Source: an uncultured Lachnospiraceae bacterium
GTDB taxonomy: Bacteria > Bacillota > Clostridia > Lachnospirales > Lachnospiraceae
Direction: 5' to 3'
Assembly: GCA_910586255.1 (NCBI GenBank)
Contig: CAJUHR010000012.1
Location: 2,735-66,734, forward strand
Length of the DNA: 64,000 nt
The translations under genes were made by a program, and so were the position numbers. How positions within the stretch are numbered: the stretch's first letter is position 1; every line of letters begins with the position of its first letter. The notes under the pieces are model-generated. The model did not search any database. It was not told the origin of the DNA and saw only the letters and a list, made by a program, of their open reading frames with translations. This document shows, piece after piece, positions 33,480-41,664 of the stretch.

Positions 33480-34481
33480 ATGACATGTAAGAAATGTGGA
33501 ACCGAACTTACCACGGAAAATATCTATTCCTCTGATCACAGATATTGTAATCTTTGCGGTCTGGAATATGCTCTGTTTTTATCCGGACGCCGTACCACCC
33601 TGGCTTCCCTTAGGGCTATGAATCTCGAATCTAAAATCATTCAGACTCAGGCTCTGATCAGAGAAGCTGTCTGGGAATTTGGACTGGATAAAGTCTATAT
33701 TTCCTATTCTGGCGGCAAAGATTCCACTGTTCTTTCCCATATTGCCAAGAAAATCTATCCTGATATTTTACATATTTTCGCAAATACGACCAATGAATAC
33801 CCAGAAACCCTGCAGCATATCCGATGGGAACAGGAAGAAAACCATACCAATGTAATCACCGTTGTCCCCCAGGATATTCATGGAGCATTATGGACTTTCA
33901 AAAAGGTTGTAGAATATTATGGGTATCCCATGTATTCCAAACGGGTATCGAATGCCATACGTACATATCGGCATGCTGTAACAGACAGAACCAGACAAAA
34001 CTCCTTAGAATATATCAATCGTAACTTTAAAAAATATGGCAAATATATCGATTTGCCAATCTCAGATAAGTGCTGTGACAAGCTTAAAAAGGAGCCATTA
34101 AAGCGAAAAGCAAAAGAATTAGGAATGGAATGTGCGATACTGGGGCTTCTTGCCTCTGAAAGCTACCAGCGGGAAAAAGACTGGCTTGACTATGGCTGTA
34201 ATATCTTTCATGTTCGTAAAGACAATCAATGCAAGCCTCTTTCCTTCTGGACGGATGAAGATATTATAGAATACATAGAGAAATTCTCTGTCAAAATATC
34301 AAAATTATATGATATGGGATATTCCCGAAACGGATGTATGTATTGCGGCTTTGGTGTTCATCTTGAAAATAAGGGAAAAAACCGTTATCAGCTTTTAAAG
34401 GAGTCTCATCCTGTCCAATATGATTATCTTATTAAAAATTTTGAAAATCTATTAATGGTTTTTGAGATCGATTATATGTAA
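33480..34481 (+). CDS. Second PAPS-reductase-like enzyme with N-terminal zinc ribbon
   Basis: 333 residues from ATG at 33480 (CAGGAG eight bases before). CKKCG and CNLCG (Cys3, 6, 23, 26) form a zinc ribbon. The PP-loop is SYSGGKDSTVL (SGGKDST 77-83), followed by FANTTNEYPET, the PAPS-reductase family shape. Further cysteines appear in DKCCDKLKKEP and NGCMYCGFG near residue 290 and could hold an Fe-S cluster. It is distant from DndC at 31553-32944 and is transcribed divergently from it. It could be a second sulfur or nucleotidyl transferase of the island, a PP-loop regulator, or a sulfate-assimilation relative. I would not call it cysH because no cysteine-pathway genes are near. Confidence 0.8.
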   Translation: MTCKKCGTELTTENIYSSDHRYCNLCGLEYALFLSGRRTTLASLRAMNLESKIIQTQALIREAVWEFGLDKVYISYSGGKDSTVLSHIAKKIYPDILHIFANTTNEYPETLQHIRWEQEENHTNVITVVPQDIHGALWTFKKVVEYYGYPMYSKRVSNAIRTYRHAVTDRTRQNSLEYINRNFKKYGKYIDLPISDKCCDKLKKEPLKRKAKELGMECAILGLLASESYQREKDWLDYGCNIFHVRKDNQCKPLSFWTDEDIIEYIEKFSVKISKLYDMGYSRNGCMYCGFGVHLENKGKNRYQLLKESHPVQYDYLIKNFENLLMVFEIDYM

Positions 34482-34546
34482 ATGGCGAAAGGATATATTA
34501 ATTGTATCTCTATTGCAAAATTCATAGCATCCAAAACGTGTTATAC

Positions 34547-34575
34547 TTGGATAATTTGTCGAAATATGGTATGAT
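34547..34575 (+). promoter_or_regulatory. Own promoter of the DUF262 gene
   Basis: TTGGAT, 17 bases, TATGAT, ending 31 bases before the start codon. It lets the DUF262 gene be expressed apart from the PAPS-reductase-like gene. Confidence 0.55.
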
Positions 34576-34606
34576 ATGTCATATTAAACCATCAAAGAGG
34601 TACAAT

Positions 34607-36550
34607 ATGGCTGAATTACTGGGAATCATTGCACCATTAAAGGAATTTTTATCCGCTACGGATGAAGAAATCAAAATGTCTTTTGATCGAAAACAAAATA
34701 CTATATTATCATTGGATGCCGGCAGAATATACGATATCCCTGATTTTCAACGTGAAATACGGTGGGATGAGGACAATGTTTCACTCTTGATCGAAGACAT
34801 CAAAAGTGGGCCGAAATTTTTAGGAAATATCATTTTAACTAAACACAATGAAATGAAATATTCCATTATAGATGGACAGCAGAGAATTACTATTTTAACA
34901 ATGATATTAAACGGAATTAAACACTTTCATCAAAATGAAATTGAGATTATTTCTCCTTGCACATTAACCGTTGAAAGTTTTTCAGCATTTACACAGCTTA
35001 TGAAAGAACACTTTCCGGAAGAAAAACAATTCGTTGCAGAAATATTAGAATGTGACAAATTGAAACAAGCAAAAAAATATTATCAATTATGGAAATATAT
35101 TATTGATGCTGATGAAATTCGGCTCAAAAACGAGGCCACAAGACTTCTACAAAATCTGAGAGAAAGTTCTTTTAATATTATTATTAATGAATCTGATGAT
35201 GTAAGCAAGGGAATCCGATATTTTATTGATGTAAATCTAAAAGGGAAACAATTAGACACAGAAGATATTTTTAAAAGTTATCTGTTCCGTAATGATTCCA
35301 GCGAAGATATCCGATCACAATGGTATAACCTAAAAACAAATGTTGTCGATATTGATAGATACAAGCTTAATTATCCTTTATTAAAGATTCTGGAACATTA
35401 CTTTTACTGTGATCTCTTCATAGATGACAGGCATAAAGGAATAGATTTTGGCAATAATTTTCTCTTAACCAAACATTTTAAGGATTCTGGTACGGATTAT
35501 ACTTATAGAAAAGGGACTCATATTATTGAAGTCATAAACAGCAATCAATATATGAAAACCGCTCTAAACGATATTAATCAGATTCTTTCCATTATACTTG
35601 AGATTGTTAAAGGTTCTTCTATAACTGTTGACTTAAAGAATCTATTCTTTTTTATTGACCCAAAGGGCAATAAAAAATCATTAGATGATAGCGAATTAAA
35701 AATTATTCATAATATTATGGGAAAAATTTTAAAAGATTCCAAAATTGCCCCCAAAGCATTGATTATGAAATATATCCTGTTTGTTTTATTAAGAAACCAA
35801 TCCAGAAAAAAGGAAGATTTGAGACAAATTTACGGCGTATATCTATTTACTGTCTTATTCACAATATTCGAAAACAAAAAAAGTACCAATATTTTAATCA
35901 GTATTTTAAAGGCCAAATCTGATCTTTGGTATTTAGAATTAATCAAACAAATAAATGGATATTTTTCATCTGATGAAATAACAAATGCCCGGCTTCTGGC
36001 ACAGTATAAATTGACTCAAAATGAAGAGGAAGAAGATTACAGATTCAGGTGTAAATCACTGGCAACTATTTATAATTATTTCAATATCAAAGAACAAGAA
36101 GTAGTTATAAAAAGTAAGGCTCTCGGAGAACTTTATAAGTTTATTACCGATGAAAATACCTATTCCTTAGAACATTTTATTATCAGTAATTCCGAAAAAC
36201 ATATGATAAAAAGCAGTAAATTCGGTGAATATGAAATTGATAACTCCATATACAGTAAATATCTAAATAACTTTTTCAATTTTATTTTTATAGACCAAAA
36301 CCTAAACTCTGCTCTATCCAACTACTGGCTTCCTGAAAAAATTGATAAAATAAACATTGATGATATTAAATGTGAATATTCTAAAATGATTATTCGCAAT
36401 TTAAAACCACTTAGTGATGAATTTCAGGAAAGGGCAATACCAGATTATAAAGATAATTTAGATTTGTTTTTTGCCCGCGATTTTAAAGATATCTATATTA
36501 AATATGCCAAAAATGTTCTAAATAATATTATTGAAAAAATAAAAAACTAA
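34607..36550 (+). CDS. DUF262 (GmrSD-type) restriction protein
   Basis: About 647 residues from ATG at 34607 (AAAGAGG six bases upstream). The N-terminal domain is ParB/DUF262-like: YDIPDFQREIRWDEDNVSLL, FLGNIILTK and the nucleotide-binding IIDGQQRITIL. The rest is long, helical and lysine/asparagine-rich. I do not see the HNH (DUF1524) motif that follows in full GmrSD proteins, so it may be a GmrS-like half or act with another nuclease such as the HNH protein at 9818. Type IV GmrSD enzymes cut modified DNA. The sequence is visibly more AT-rich than its neighbours, suggesting separate transfer. Target and activity are unproven. Confidence 0.7.
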   Translation: MAELLGIIAPLKEFLSATDEEIKMSFDRKQNTILSLDAGRIYDIPDFQREIRWDEDNVSLLIEDIKSGPKFLGNIILTKHNEMKYSIIDGQQRITILTMILNGIKHFHQNEIEIISPCTLTVESFSAFTQLMKEHFPEEKQFVAEILECDKLKQAKKYYQLWKYIIDADEIRLKNEATRLLQNLRESSFNIIINESDDVSKGIRYFIDVNLKGKQLDTEDIFKSYLFRNDSSEDIRSQWYNLKTNVVDIDRYKLNYPLLKILEHYFYCDLFIDDRHKGIDFGNNFLLTKHFKDSGTDYTYRKGTHIIEVINSNQYMKTALNDINQILSIILEIVKGSSITVDLKNLFFFIDPKGNKKSLDDSELKIIHNIMGKILKDSKIAPKALIMKYILFVLLRNQSRKKEDLRQIYGVYLFTVLFTIFENKKSTNILISILKAKSDLWYLELIKQINGYFSSDEITNARLLAQYKLTQNEEEEDYRFRCKSLATIYNYFNIKEQEVVIKSKALGELYKFITDENTYSLEHFIISNSEKHMIKSSKFGEYEIDNSIYSKYLNNFFNFIFIDQNLNSALSNYWLPEKIDKINIDDIKCEYSKMIIRNLKPLSDEFQERAIPDYKDNLDLFFARDFKDIYIKYAKNVLNNIIEKIKN

Positions 36551-36572
36551 ACACTTTTTATCTCATTTACTG

Positions 36573-36739
36573 CTAGTACAGCATTGCTTAAATTTCGGTG
36601 AATCAATTGCTTGATATCGGTGTCATCTGTGCGTCTGCGAAGCGATGGCGTAGTGGTGCCTACATCTAGCTTCACAGGCGTGCAGAGGGCGCTGATAGCG
36701 GGTAATTTATTCACCAGAATTTAGGCAAGACTGTACTAG
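36573..36739. repeat. 167-bp MITE-like element
   Basis: The ends form a long imperfect inverted repeat of about 35 bases: CTAGTACAG at 36573 and CTGTACTAG at 36739 match exactly, then TTGC, TAAATT and GGTGAAT are shared inward with a few mismatches. The interior is GC-richer and non-coding (…GCGAAGCGATGGCG…). This is the build of a non-autonomous transposon. It lies just after the DUF262 gene and marks the right edge of the defence island. No target duplication could be confirmed by eye. Confidence 0.65.
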
Positions 36740-36852
36740 ATAAACGCATTTCTAAAAAGGATATAGCTTGCCATAATTATCGTTTTTCTATATCCTTTCC
36801 ATTAAATATGATATATCCTATAAGTCAAAATCCCTTCTTCTTTTCCTCTTAC

Positions 36853-37704
36853 TTATGCATTTCTCTCTGCTTTCAATTGATTGATTTCTTCCAGAGACAA
36901 ACCTGAAATATTCACGATTTCCTCCAAAGCATATTTGCCAGCATCTAACATGCGAAGGGCTGTTTCCTTCATTCCTTCTTTTATGCCTTTTTTTATGCCT
37001 TCCTTTAAGGATTCATTTCTCATATCTTCCATAATTTTGCACATTTCCTGGACTCCTTTCGGGTTTTCCTTCAGATACCTGGTTCGTTCTGCCATCAATT
37101 CAAAATTCATGTCATCGGCTCTCATACAATTGAAATCGTGCATGAGTTTTCCAATATCAGAATCTCCGCGATATTCACCATTCACATAAAGAATATGCTC
37201 CCCATCTTCAAAAGCATTCCCTGTTGCAAGGTTGATTCTCTCAATTGGATAAACGGCTTTACCCTGACCATAAAAATCTTTTTCAAGGATAAAGATTATA
37301 TAGGTGTCTGGTAATTCTTTAAATTCCTGGCCGGAATGAAGATTCTCAATATCCATCACACTGGCATGATATCTGGCCCTGTGTGGGTCTGCTCCCCTAT
37401 CCTGTCTTTGGACTTCCAGATCATATCTTTTCCCTGTTGAATCTGTGCCATATGCATCCAAGCAGACAGATCGTGCTCCCACTAACCTTTTCATGTCTTT
37501 TTGTGTTTCACAATCAGTGATAATTAAATCTGGCTTTTCCGTGATAATGCGTAGTACCAATTCAGCCAGAGGAATATTATCTTTAAAAAGGCAACGCATG
37601 AAATCATCATCGATTGGCCGCAAACCACGCAAACGCTGTAAATCCTCCTGATGCTGCTTATCTGTCACTGTCAATATTTCTACCTGTTTTCCTTTCACAT
37701 TCAT
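36853..37704 (-). CDS. Rpn-family (PD-(D/E)XK) nuclease/transposase protein
   Basis: A 283-residue protein of the recombination-promoting nuclease (Rpn / PF12784) family. The nuclease core is visible: DDDFMRCLF near the start, SVCLDAYGTDSTGKRYDLEVQRQD (Asp ... Glu-x-Gln near residues 90-100) and ARYHASVMDIENLHSGQEF. The C-terminal quarter holds KEGIKKGIKEGMKE repeats and a short helical tail common in the family. These proteins nick DNA and promote horizontal transfer. It is next to the MITE-like element and the defence island, which fits a mobile setting. Confidence 0.85.
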   Translation of the reverse strand: MNVKGKQVEILTVTDKQHQEDLQRLRGLRPIDDDFMRCLFKDNIPLAELVLRIITEKPDLIITDCETQKDMKRLVGARSVCLDAYGTDSTGKRYDLEVQRQDRGADPHRARYHASVMDIENLHSGQEFKELPDTYIIFILEKDFYGQGKAVYPIERINLATGNAFEDGEHILYVNGEYRGDSDIGKLMHDFNCMRADDMNFELMAERTRYLKENPKGVQEMCKIMEDMRNESLKEGIKKGIKEGMKETALRMLDAGKYALEEIVNISGLSLEEINQLKAERNA

Positions 37705-37780
37705 ATTTTTATCTTACCATAAACGCCTTATATTTACAATCCGGGAACCTATCCATATCTAATTCCCTGCTTTTTAAAGT

Positions 37781-38398
37781 TTAATCATTAATTTTTTCAT
37801 TTCCATTCTTCCTCCCCACCCCATTCACCCACCTCTCATCTCCTCTCCCTTCTCTCACATCCGCCGTAACCCAAATCTCCTCCACCGACATCCCCTGGGT
37901 TTCCTCCACCAGCCGTCTCACCCCATCCTCCGTCATATCCGTAAAGTACCGCCCGTTCCTCCACCCCTCAAACTCCCCATACTTAAACGAAACATAAATG
38001 ACCCCATTCTCCTTTAATGCTGCTGCCATCTTAGCCAGCACAGCCCTAAGTTCCTCATAAGGTAAATGCAAAACAGACGCACAGGCCCATATCCCATCAT
38101 ATTTCTCCCGCACATCCAATTCCATAAAATCCATCTGCCTGACCACAATTCCCGTATACTCTGCTGCCATCTCGCACAATTCTCTACATCCGTCCGCTGC
38201 CTCCACCTCATACCCCAGATTCAGAAAAACCTTCGCATCACGCCCGGAACCGCAGCCGAAATCCAGGATTTTCCCATGGTCCGGAAGCCTTTGTAAAAAT
38301 TTTTTCCGGTTGAATTCCATATCTGCGTTTATGGTTCCCTTTAAAAAGTTCTCTGCATTTTTTCTATAATAGCTTAAGGTCTCCTCTTTTATTGCCAT
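37781..38398 (-). CDS. Class I SAM-dependent methyltransferase
   Basis: About 205 residues from ATG at 38398 (AGGAGG six bases before; an ATG two codons upstream is less well placed). Motif I is KILDFGCGSGRDAKVFLNLG, motif II region EVEAADGCRELCEMAAE, and YDGIWACASVLHLP is the post-I acidic strand region. Substrate unknown; small orphan enzymes of this form methylate small molecules such as tellurite or ubiquinone-like precursors. There is no clear operon partner. Confidence 0.8.
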   Translation of the reverse strand: MAIKEETLSYYRKNAENFLKGTINADMEFNRKKFLQRLPDHGKILDFGCGSGRDAKVFLNLGYEVEAADGCRELCEMAAEYTGIVVRQMDFMELDVREKYDGIWACASVLHLPYEELRAVLAKMAAALKENGVIYVSFKYGEFEGWRNGRYFTDMTEDGVRRLVEETQGMSVEEIWVTADVREGRGDERWVNGVGRKNGNEKIND

Positions 38399-38514
38399 TT
38401 CCATCCTCCTGCTATCCTGTAAGCACAGACCAAACCGTCCTGGTTTTCATTGCTTATCCCTATTATCCCTATTGTCTTTCCGTTCATTATATCCAGACAA
38501 AACCTAAGTTTCCG

Positions 38515-39396
38515 TCAGCACCCCTCCCGAATCCTCTCAATCCCCTCCTCCATCTCCCGGCTCATCCACTTATTCTTGTGGACAAAAATCTGCTGGCACA
38601 TCACCGTCCGAAGTTCCGGCGCGTTAAGCGCCATCAGCTCCCCCTTTTGCAAACTCTCCCTGACTGCAAAAAGGGGCAGATAGGAGATCCCCCCGTTTTC
38701 CTTCAGCAGCCGGATGATAAATTCCGTGTTGCCGATTTCCAGAGCCAATGTCAGTTCCAGGCTCTGTGCCTCCAGGAAAATGTCCAGTTCCCGCCGGTAA
38801 TTTTCATTCTTCTCAGTAAGAAAAAAAGGGTCTTTTTGCAGGTCAGCCACCCGAACTCTTCTGCTCCGGCTGCCCCAGTAGCCCGGGGAGGTGACAAAGA
38901 CGATGGGCTCCCTTTGTTCCATGACCTTCAGCCAGTTTTTGCTGTGCCGGGGACGGTCCAGCAGATAGATAAAATCCAGCTGGTTCTGCTCCAGCATCTC
39001 ATAAAGCTTTCCCGGGGATGCGGTGGTGATTTTCACCGGCACCTGTGGATGGCAGGTGCGGAAATGGCGGAGCACGGCGGGCAGCTTGGCAAAGCACAAA
39101 GATTCCAGGGTGCCGATGTGGAGGGGATGGCACAGTTTTTCTTCCTCCCCGGCAATCTCCTTTGCCTGGCTCACCTCCTTTACAATATGCTGCGCCTGCT
39201 CCAAAAACCGCTGTCCTCTGGCTGTCAGGGAAATACTTTTCCCCAGCCGGTCAAAAAGCCGGGTGCCCAGTTCCTCCTCCAGAAGGCGAATCTGCACCGT
39301 AACCGCTGACTGGGAATATCCCAGAAGTTCCGCTGCCTTAGAAAAACTCTCCACCTTGGCTATGGTGATAAAGGTATTCAATTGCCGGAATTCCAT
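38515..39396 (-). CDS. LysR-type regulator of the sda operon
   Basis: A 293-residue LysR regulator. Residues 1-60 hold the winged helix (FITIAKVESFSKAAELLGYS, QSAVTVQIRLLEEELGTRLF). The rest is a periplasmic-binding-like effector domain (LHIGTLESLCFAKLPAVLRH; FIYLLDRPRHS). GGAGG precedes the ATG. It is transcribed away from sdaAB with about 220 bases between starts, the classic geometry for a regulator of the neighbouring operon. The likely effector is serine, another amino acid or pyruvate. Confidence 0.85.
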   Translation of the reverse strand: MEFRQLNTFITIAKVESFSKAAELLGYSQSAVTVQIRLLEEELGTRLFDRLGKSISLTARGQRFLEQAQHIVKEVSQAKEIAGEEEKLCHPLHIGTLESLCFAKLPAVLRHFRTCHPQVPVKITTASPGKLYEMLEQNQLDFIYLLDRPRHSKNWLKVMEQREPIVFVTSPGYWGSRSRRVRVADLQKDPFFLTEKNENYRRELDIFLEAQSLELTLALEIGNTEFIIRLLKENGGISYLPLFAVRESLQKGELMALNAPELRTVMCQQIFVHKNKWMSREMEEGIERIREGC

Positions 39397-39465
39397 CTCT
39401 GACCTCCCCCTTTCGCCTGTCCCTCCGTCCTCCGAAGCACCCTTAAACTTCTGCGGATCCGACCG

Positions 39466-39536
39466 CTTTTCATGAATTTAATTCAATCATATCATAAAAT
39501 ATATGAATTTGATATATTTACTTTTTGTGGTACACT
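39466..39536 (+). promoter_or_regulatory. sdaAB promoter with LysR operator-like repeats
   Basis: TTGATA (39509-39514), 16 bases, TACACT (39531-39536) gives a start near 39543. Upstream are TGAATTtAATTCA (a perfect palindrome), TCATAT/ATATGA and AATTCA/TGAATT, symmetrical T-rich motifs like LysR sites. Confidence 0.6.
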
Positions 39537-39543
39537 AATCCTG

Positions 39544-39585
39544 TGATACCACGGATTGCTCCGCATTTCATGCTCCCGCAATCCT
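39544..39585 (+). repeat. 42-bp inverted repeat, left copy
   Basis: The sequence from TGATACCACGG to GCAATCCT recurs in inverted orientation at 41452-41493 with one mismatch. It begins about where the sdaAB transcript would start, so the mRNA's 5' leader would carry it. Confidence 0.85.
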
Positions 39586-39619
39586 CCTAATCAAACAGCT
39601 AAAAAGCGAGGAAAATCTT

Positions 39620-40288
39620 ATGTCATTTATCAGTATGTTCGATGTCCTGGGCCCCAACATGGTGGGTCCCTCCAGTTCCCACACAGCAGGAGCCTGCTCC
39701 ATTGCCCTGATTGCCCGGAAAATGCTGGGAGAGCCTGTCCGCCAGGTAGAGTTCACCCTCTACGGCTCCTTTGCCAAAACCTATCGGGGCCATGGCACAG
39801 ACCGGGCGCTCTTAGGCGGCATCATGGGCTTTTCCACCGATGACGAGCGGATCCCGGAAGCATACACCCTGGCCGATGCCCAGGGAATCACCTGCCATTT
39901 TTCCTACAACCACACGGAGACAGAGGTTCATCCCAACACGGTGGATATCCAGCTGACGGGAACGCAGGGACATGCCTTTTCCCTGCGGGGGGAATCCATC
40001 GGCGGCGGGAAGATCCGCATCTCCCGCATCAACGGAATAGCCGTGGATTTCTCCGGCGATTATAATACTCTGATCGTGGTGCACAAAGACCGCATCGGCA
40101 TGGCTGCCCACATTACCCGGTGCTTAAGCGAGGGCATGGTAAATATTGCCTTTATGCGTCTCTTCCGGGAAGCCAAGGGCGACAAAGCCTACAGCATCGT
40201 GGAATTTGACGGTGCCCTGTCTGAGGATGTGCAGCAGAAAATCAAAGAAAAACAAGACGTATATCAGGTAATGGTCATTCGTATTTAG
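39620..40288 (+). CDS. sdaAB: L-serine dehydratase beta subunit
   Basis: A 222-residue beta chain of the iron-sulfur L-serine dehydratase, which deaminates L-serine to pyruvate and ammonia. The family signature is at the start: FDVLGPNMVGPSSSHTAGAC. The middle, KTYRGHGTDRALLGGIMGF, is also conserved. Residues from about 145 are an ACT-like regulatory domain (NTLIVVHKDRIGMAAHITRC). GAGGAAAATCTT precedes the ATG. It is transcribed with sdaAA, though 237 bases separate them, an unusually wide gap for a two-subunit enzyme. Confidence 0.95.
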   Translation: MSFISMFDVLGPNMVGPSSSHTAGACSIALIARKMLGEPVRQVEFTLYGSFAKTYRGHGTDRALLGGIMGFSTDDERIPEAYTLADAQGITCHFSYNHTETEVHPNTVDIQLTGTQGHAFSLRGESIGGGKIRISRINGIAVDFSGDYNTLIVVHKDRIGMAAHITRCLSEGMVNIAFMRLFREAKGDKAYSIVEFDGALSEDVQQKIKEKQDVYQVMVIRI

Positions 40289-40525
40289 AAAAATGAAGGC
40301 TTGAAAAACTTTGTTTTCCAAATCAATATGATTTTTTATTTCCTGGCCGGTGAAGCACAGCGGTACATGACGTTTCAGCTTTGTGAGGAAACGCTCATTG
40401 GCAGAGAACTCACAGCAGCGCCTGCCACTTCTGCTTACCAGTACTACGTGCTGAAAGCCCTTGTGAAAATGCAAGTACTTCAAATACGTAATACCAAGAA
40501 TTTATCATACAAGGAGAAAAATAAA
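40289..40525 (+). other. 237-base spacer inside the sda operon, unexplained
   Basis: The two subunit genes are normally adjacent. This spacer has an open frame into sdaAA in the + direction (from 40301), but no ribosome site, and no recognisable protein. It contains AAGTACTT, ATACGTAT-like and GCTTGAAAAAC words that could fold. Either a remnant, or an attenuator or processing region; I see no known riboswitch. Confidence 0.4.
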
Positions 40526-41395
40526 ATGGATTTCAAGAATGCAGCAGAACTGCTCACTCTTTGCGAGAAGGAAAATTGTCCGATTTCCGAGATTATGAAA
40601 CGCCGGGAATGTGATCTGGCAGAGACCGCCATGGAGGAGGTGGAGGCGCGGATGCGCAAGGCCCTTGCCATAATGAGAAAATCCTCTTCAGAGCCTCTCA
40701 CCAGCCCCCGCCGCTCCATGGGCGGGCTCTTAGGCGGCGAGGCGCAGCTGGTAGAGAGGCACCGGCATGAGGGAAAATCCATCTGCGGAAACGTGCTCTC
40801 CCGGGCTGTGGCCTATGCCATGGGTGTACTGGAGGTGAACGGCTCCATGGGACTGATCGTGGCGGCCCCCACTGCCGGCTCCTCCGGGGTGGTTCCCGGA
40901 GTTTTCCTGGCTCTTCAAAAGGAGCATGGCTGTTCCGATGAGGAATTGCTTGCCGCCCTGTACAATTCCAGCGCTGTTGGCTTTCTGGCCATGCGCAATG
41001 CCTCGGTGGCCGGCGCGGTCGGCGGATGCCAGGCAGAGGTAGGAGTAGCTTCCGCCATGGCAGCCTCGGGAGCCGTGGAGCTGATGGGCGGCACCCCGGC
41101 TCAGTGCCTGGATGCGGCCTCCACCGCGCTGATGAACCTTTTGGGGCTGGTCTGTGACCCGGTGGGAGGGCTGGTGGAGTACCCCTGCCAGTACCGCAAC
41201 GCCATCGGTGTCGCCAATGCCCTGACAGCGGCGGAACTGGCCTTAAGCGGGGTGAAACAGCTGATTCCCTTTGACGAGATGCTGGCCGCCATGTACCACG
41301 TGGGGCGGCGGCTGGCGCCGGAATTTAAGGAGACTGCCATGGGCGGATGCGCCACAACTCCCACAGGATGTGCTGCCTGCAAAAAACGCGGTTAA
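40526..41395 (+). CDS. sdaAA: L-serine dehydratase alpha subunit
   Basis: A 289-residue alpha chain of the [4Fe-4S] L-serine dehydratase. ATG at 40526 has AAGGAG nine bases before it; an upstream in-frame ATG (40301) has no site and would add about 75 residues with no family match. Markers include SSEPLTSPRRSMGGLLGGEA, GSSGVVPGVFLAL, and the cluster cysteines in AQCLDAAS/LVCDPVGGLVEYPCQYRN and GGCATTPTGCAACKK at the C-terminus. It forms a heterodimer with SdaAB. Confidence 0.95.
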   Translation: MDFKNAAELLTLCEKENCPISEIMKRRECDLAETAMEEVEARMRKALAIMRKSSSEPLTSPRRSMGGLLGGEAQLVERHRHEGKSICGNVLSRAVAYAMGVLEVNGSMGLIVAAPTAGSSGVVPGVFLALQKEHGCSDEELLAALYNSSAVGFLAMRNASVAGAVGGCQAEVGVASAMAASGAVELMGGTPAQCLDAASTALMNLLGLVCDPVGGLVEYPCQYRNAIGVANALTAAELALSGVKQLIPFDEMLAAMYHVGRRLAPEFKETAMGGCATTPTGCAACKKRG

Positions 41396-41451
41396 TTTCC
41401 CCGCCATGCAGACGATAAGCAAGTTATCGTTCACACCCAATGTCATGTTTT

Positions 41452-41493
41452 AGGATTGCGGGAGCATGAAACGCGGAGCAATCCGTGGTATCA
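41452..41493 (-). repeat. 42-bp inverted repeat, right copy
   Basis: The reverse complement of 39544-39585 with a single mismatch, placed about 57 bases after the sdaAA stop. Inside it GGATTGC and GCAATCC form their own hairpin. The copies flank exactly the sda operon. Confidence 0.85.
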
Positions 41494-41495
41494 TG

Positions 41496-41519
41496 GGGGA
41501 CAAAATACCTTTTGACCCC
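41496..41519. repeat. Hairpin element with CAAAATACCTTTTG core, copy 1
   Basis: GGGG-A-CAAAA, loop TACC, TTTTG-A-CCCC forms a compact hairpin. A close copy lies at 54603-54630. An outer pair AATGTCATG / CATGACATT encloses this and the 42-bp repeat (about 41438-41535), so the whole is a multi-arm palindromic unit. It could also end sda transcription, but no U run follows directly. Confidence 0.6.
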
Positions 41520-41582
41520 AGCATCATGACATTGCCCGTGAACAGTAACAAAAAATTACAGACTTGTCCGGCACAAATCCGG

Positions 41583-41611
41583 TTGTAAAAAGAGCAAAAA
41601 AATGATATAGT
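41583..41611 (+). promoter_or_regulatory. Promoter of the sugar-binding lipoprotein gene
   Basis: TTGTAA, 17 bases, TATAGT, ending 53 bases before the start codon; GGAG precedes the ATG. Confidence 0.6.
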
Positions 41612-41664
41612 AATTTAAAATATTACCCTCAGTAGACAAGGGTACTTTTTGCGGAGATATTTTT

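Noticed and set aside
33480..34481. Calling this gene cysH
   Set aside because: It has a zinc ribbon and extra cysteines, no sulfate-assimilation neighbours, and faces the dnd operon.
36573..36739. A tRNA or other known RNA gene in the MITE-like region
   Set aside because: No cloverleaf or CCA-end pattern; the structure is terminal inverted repeats.
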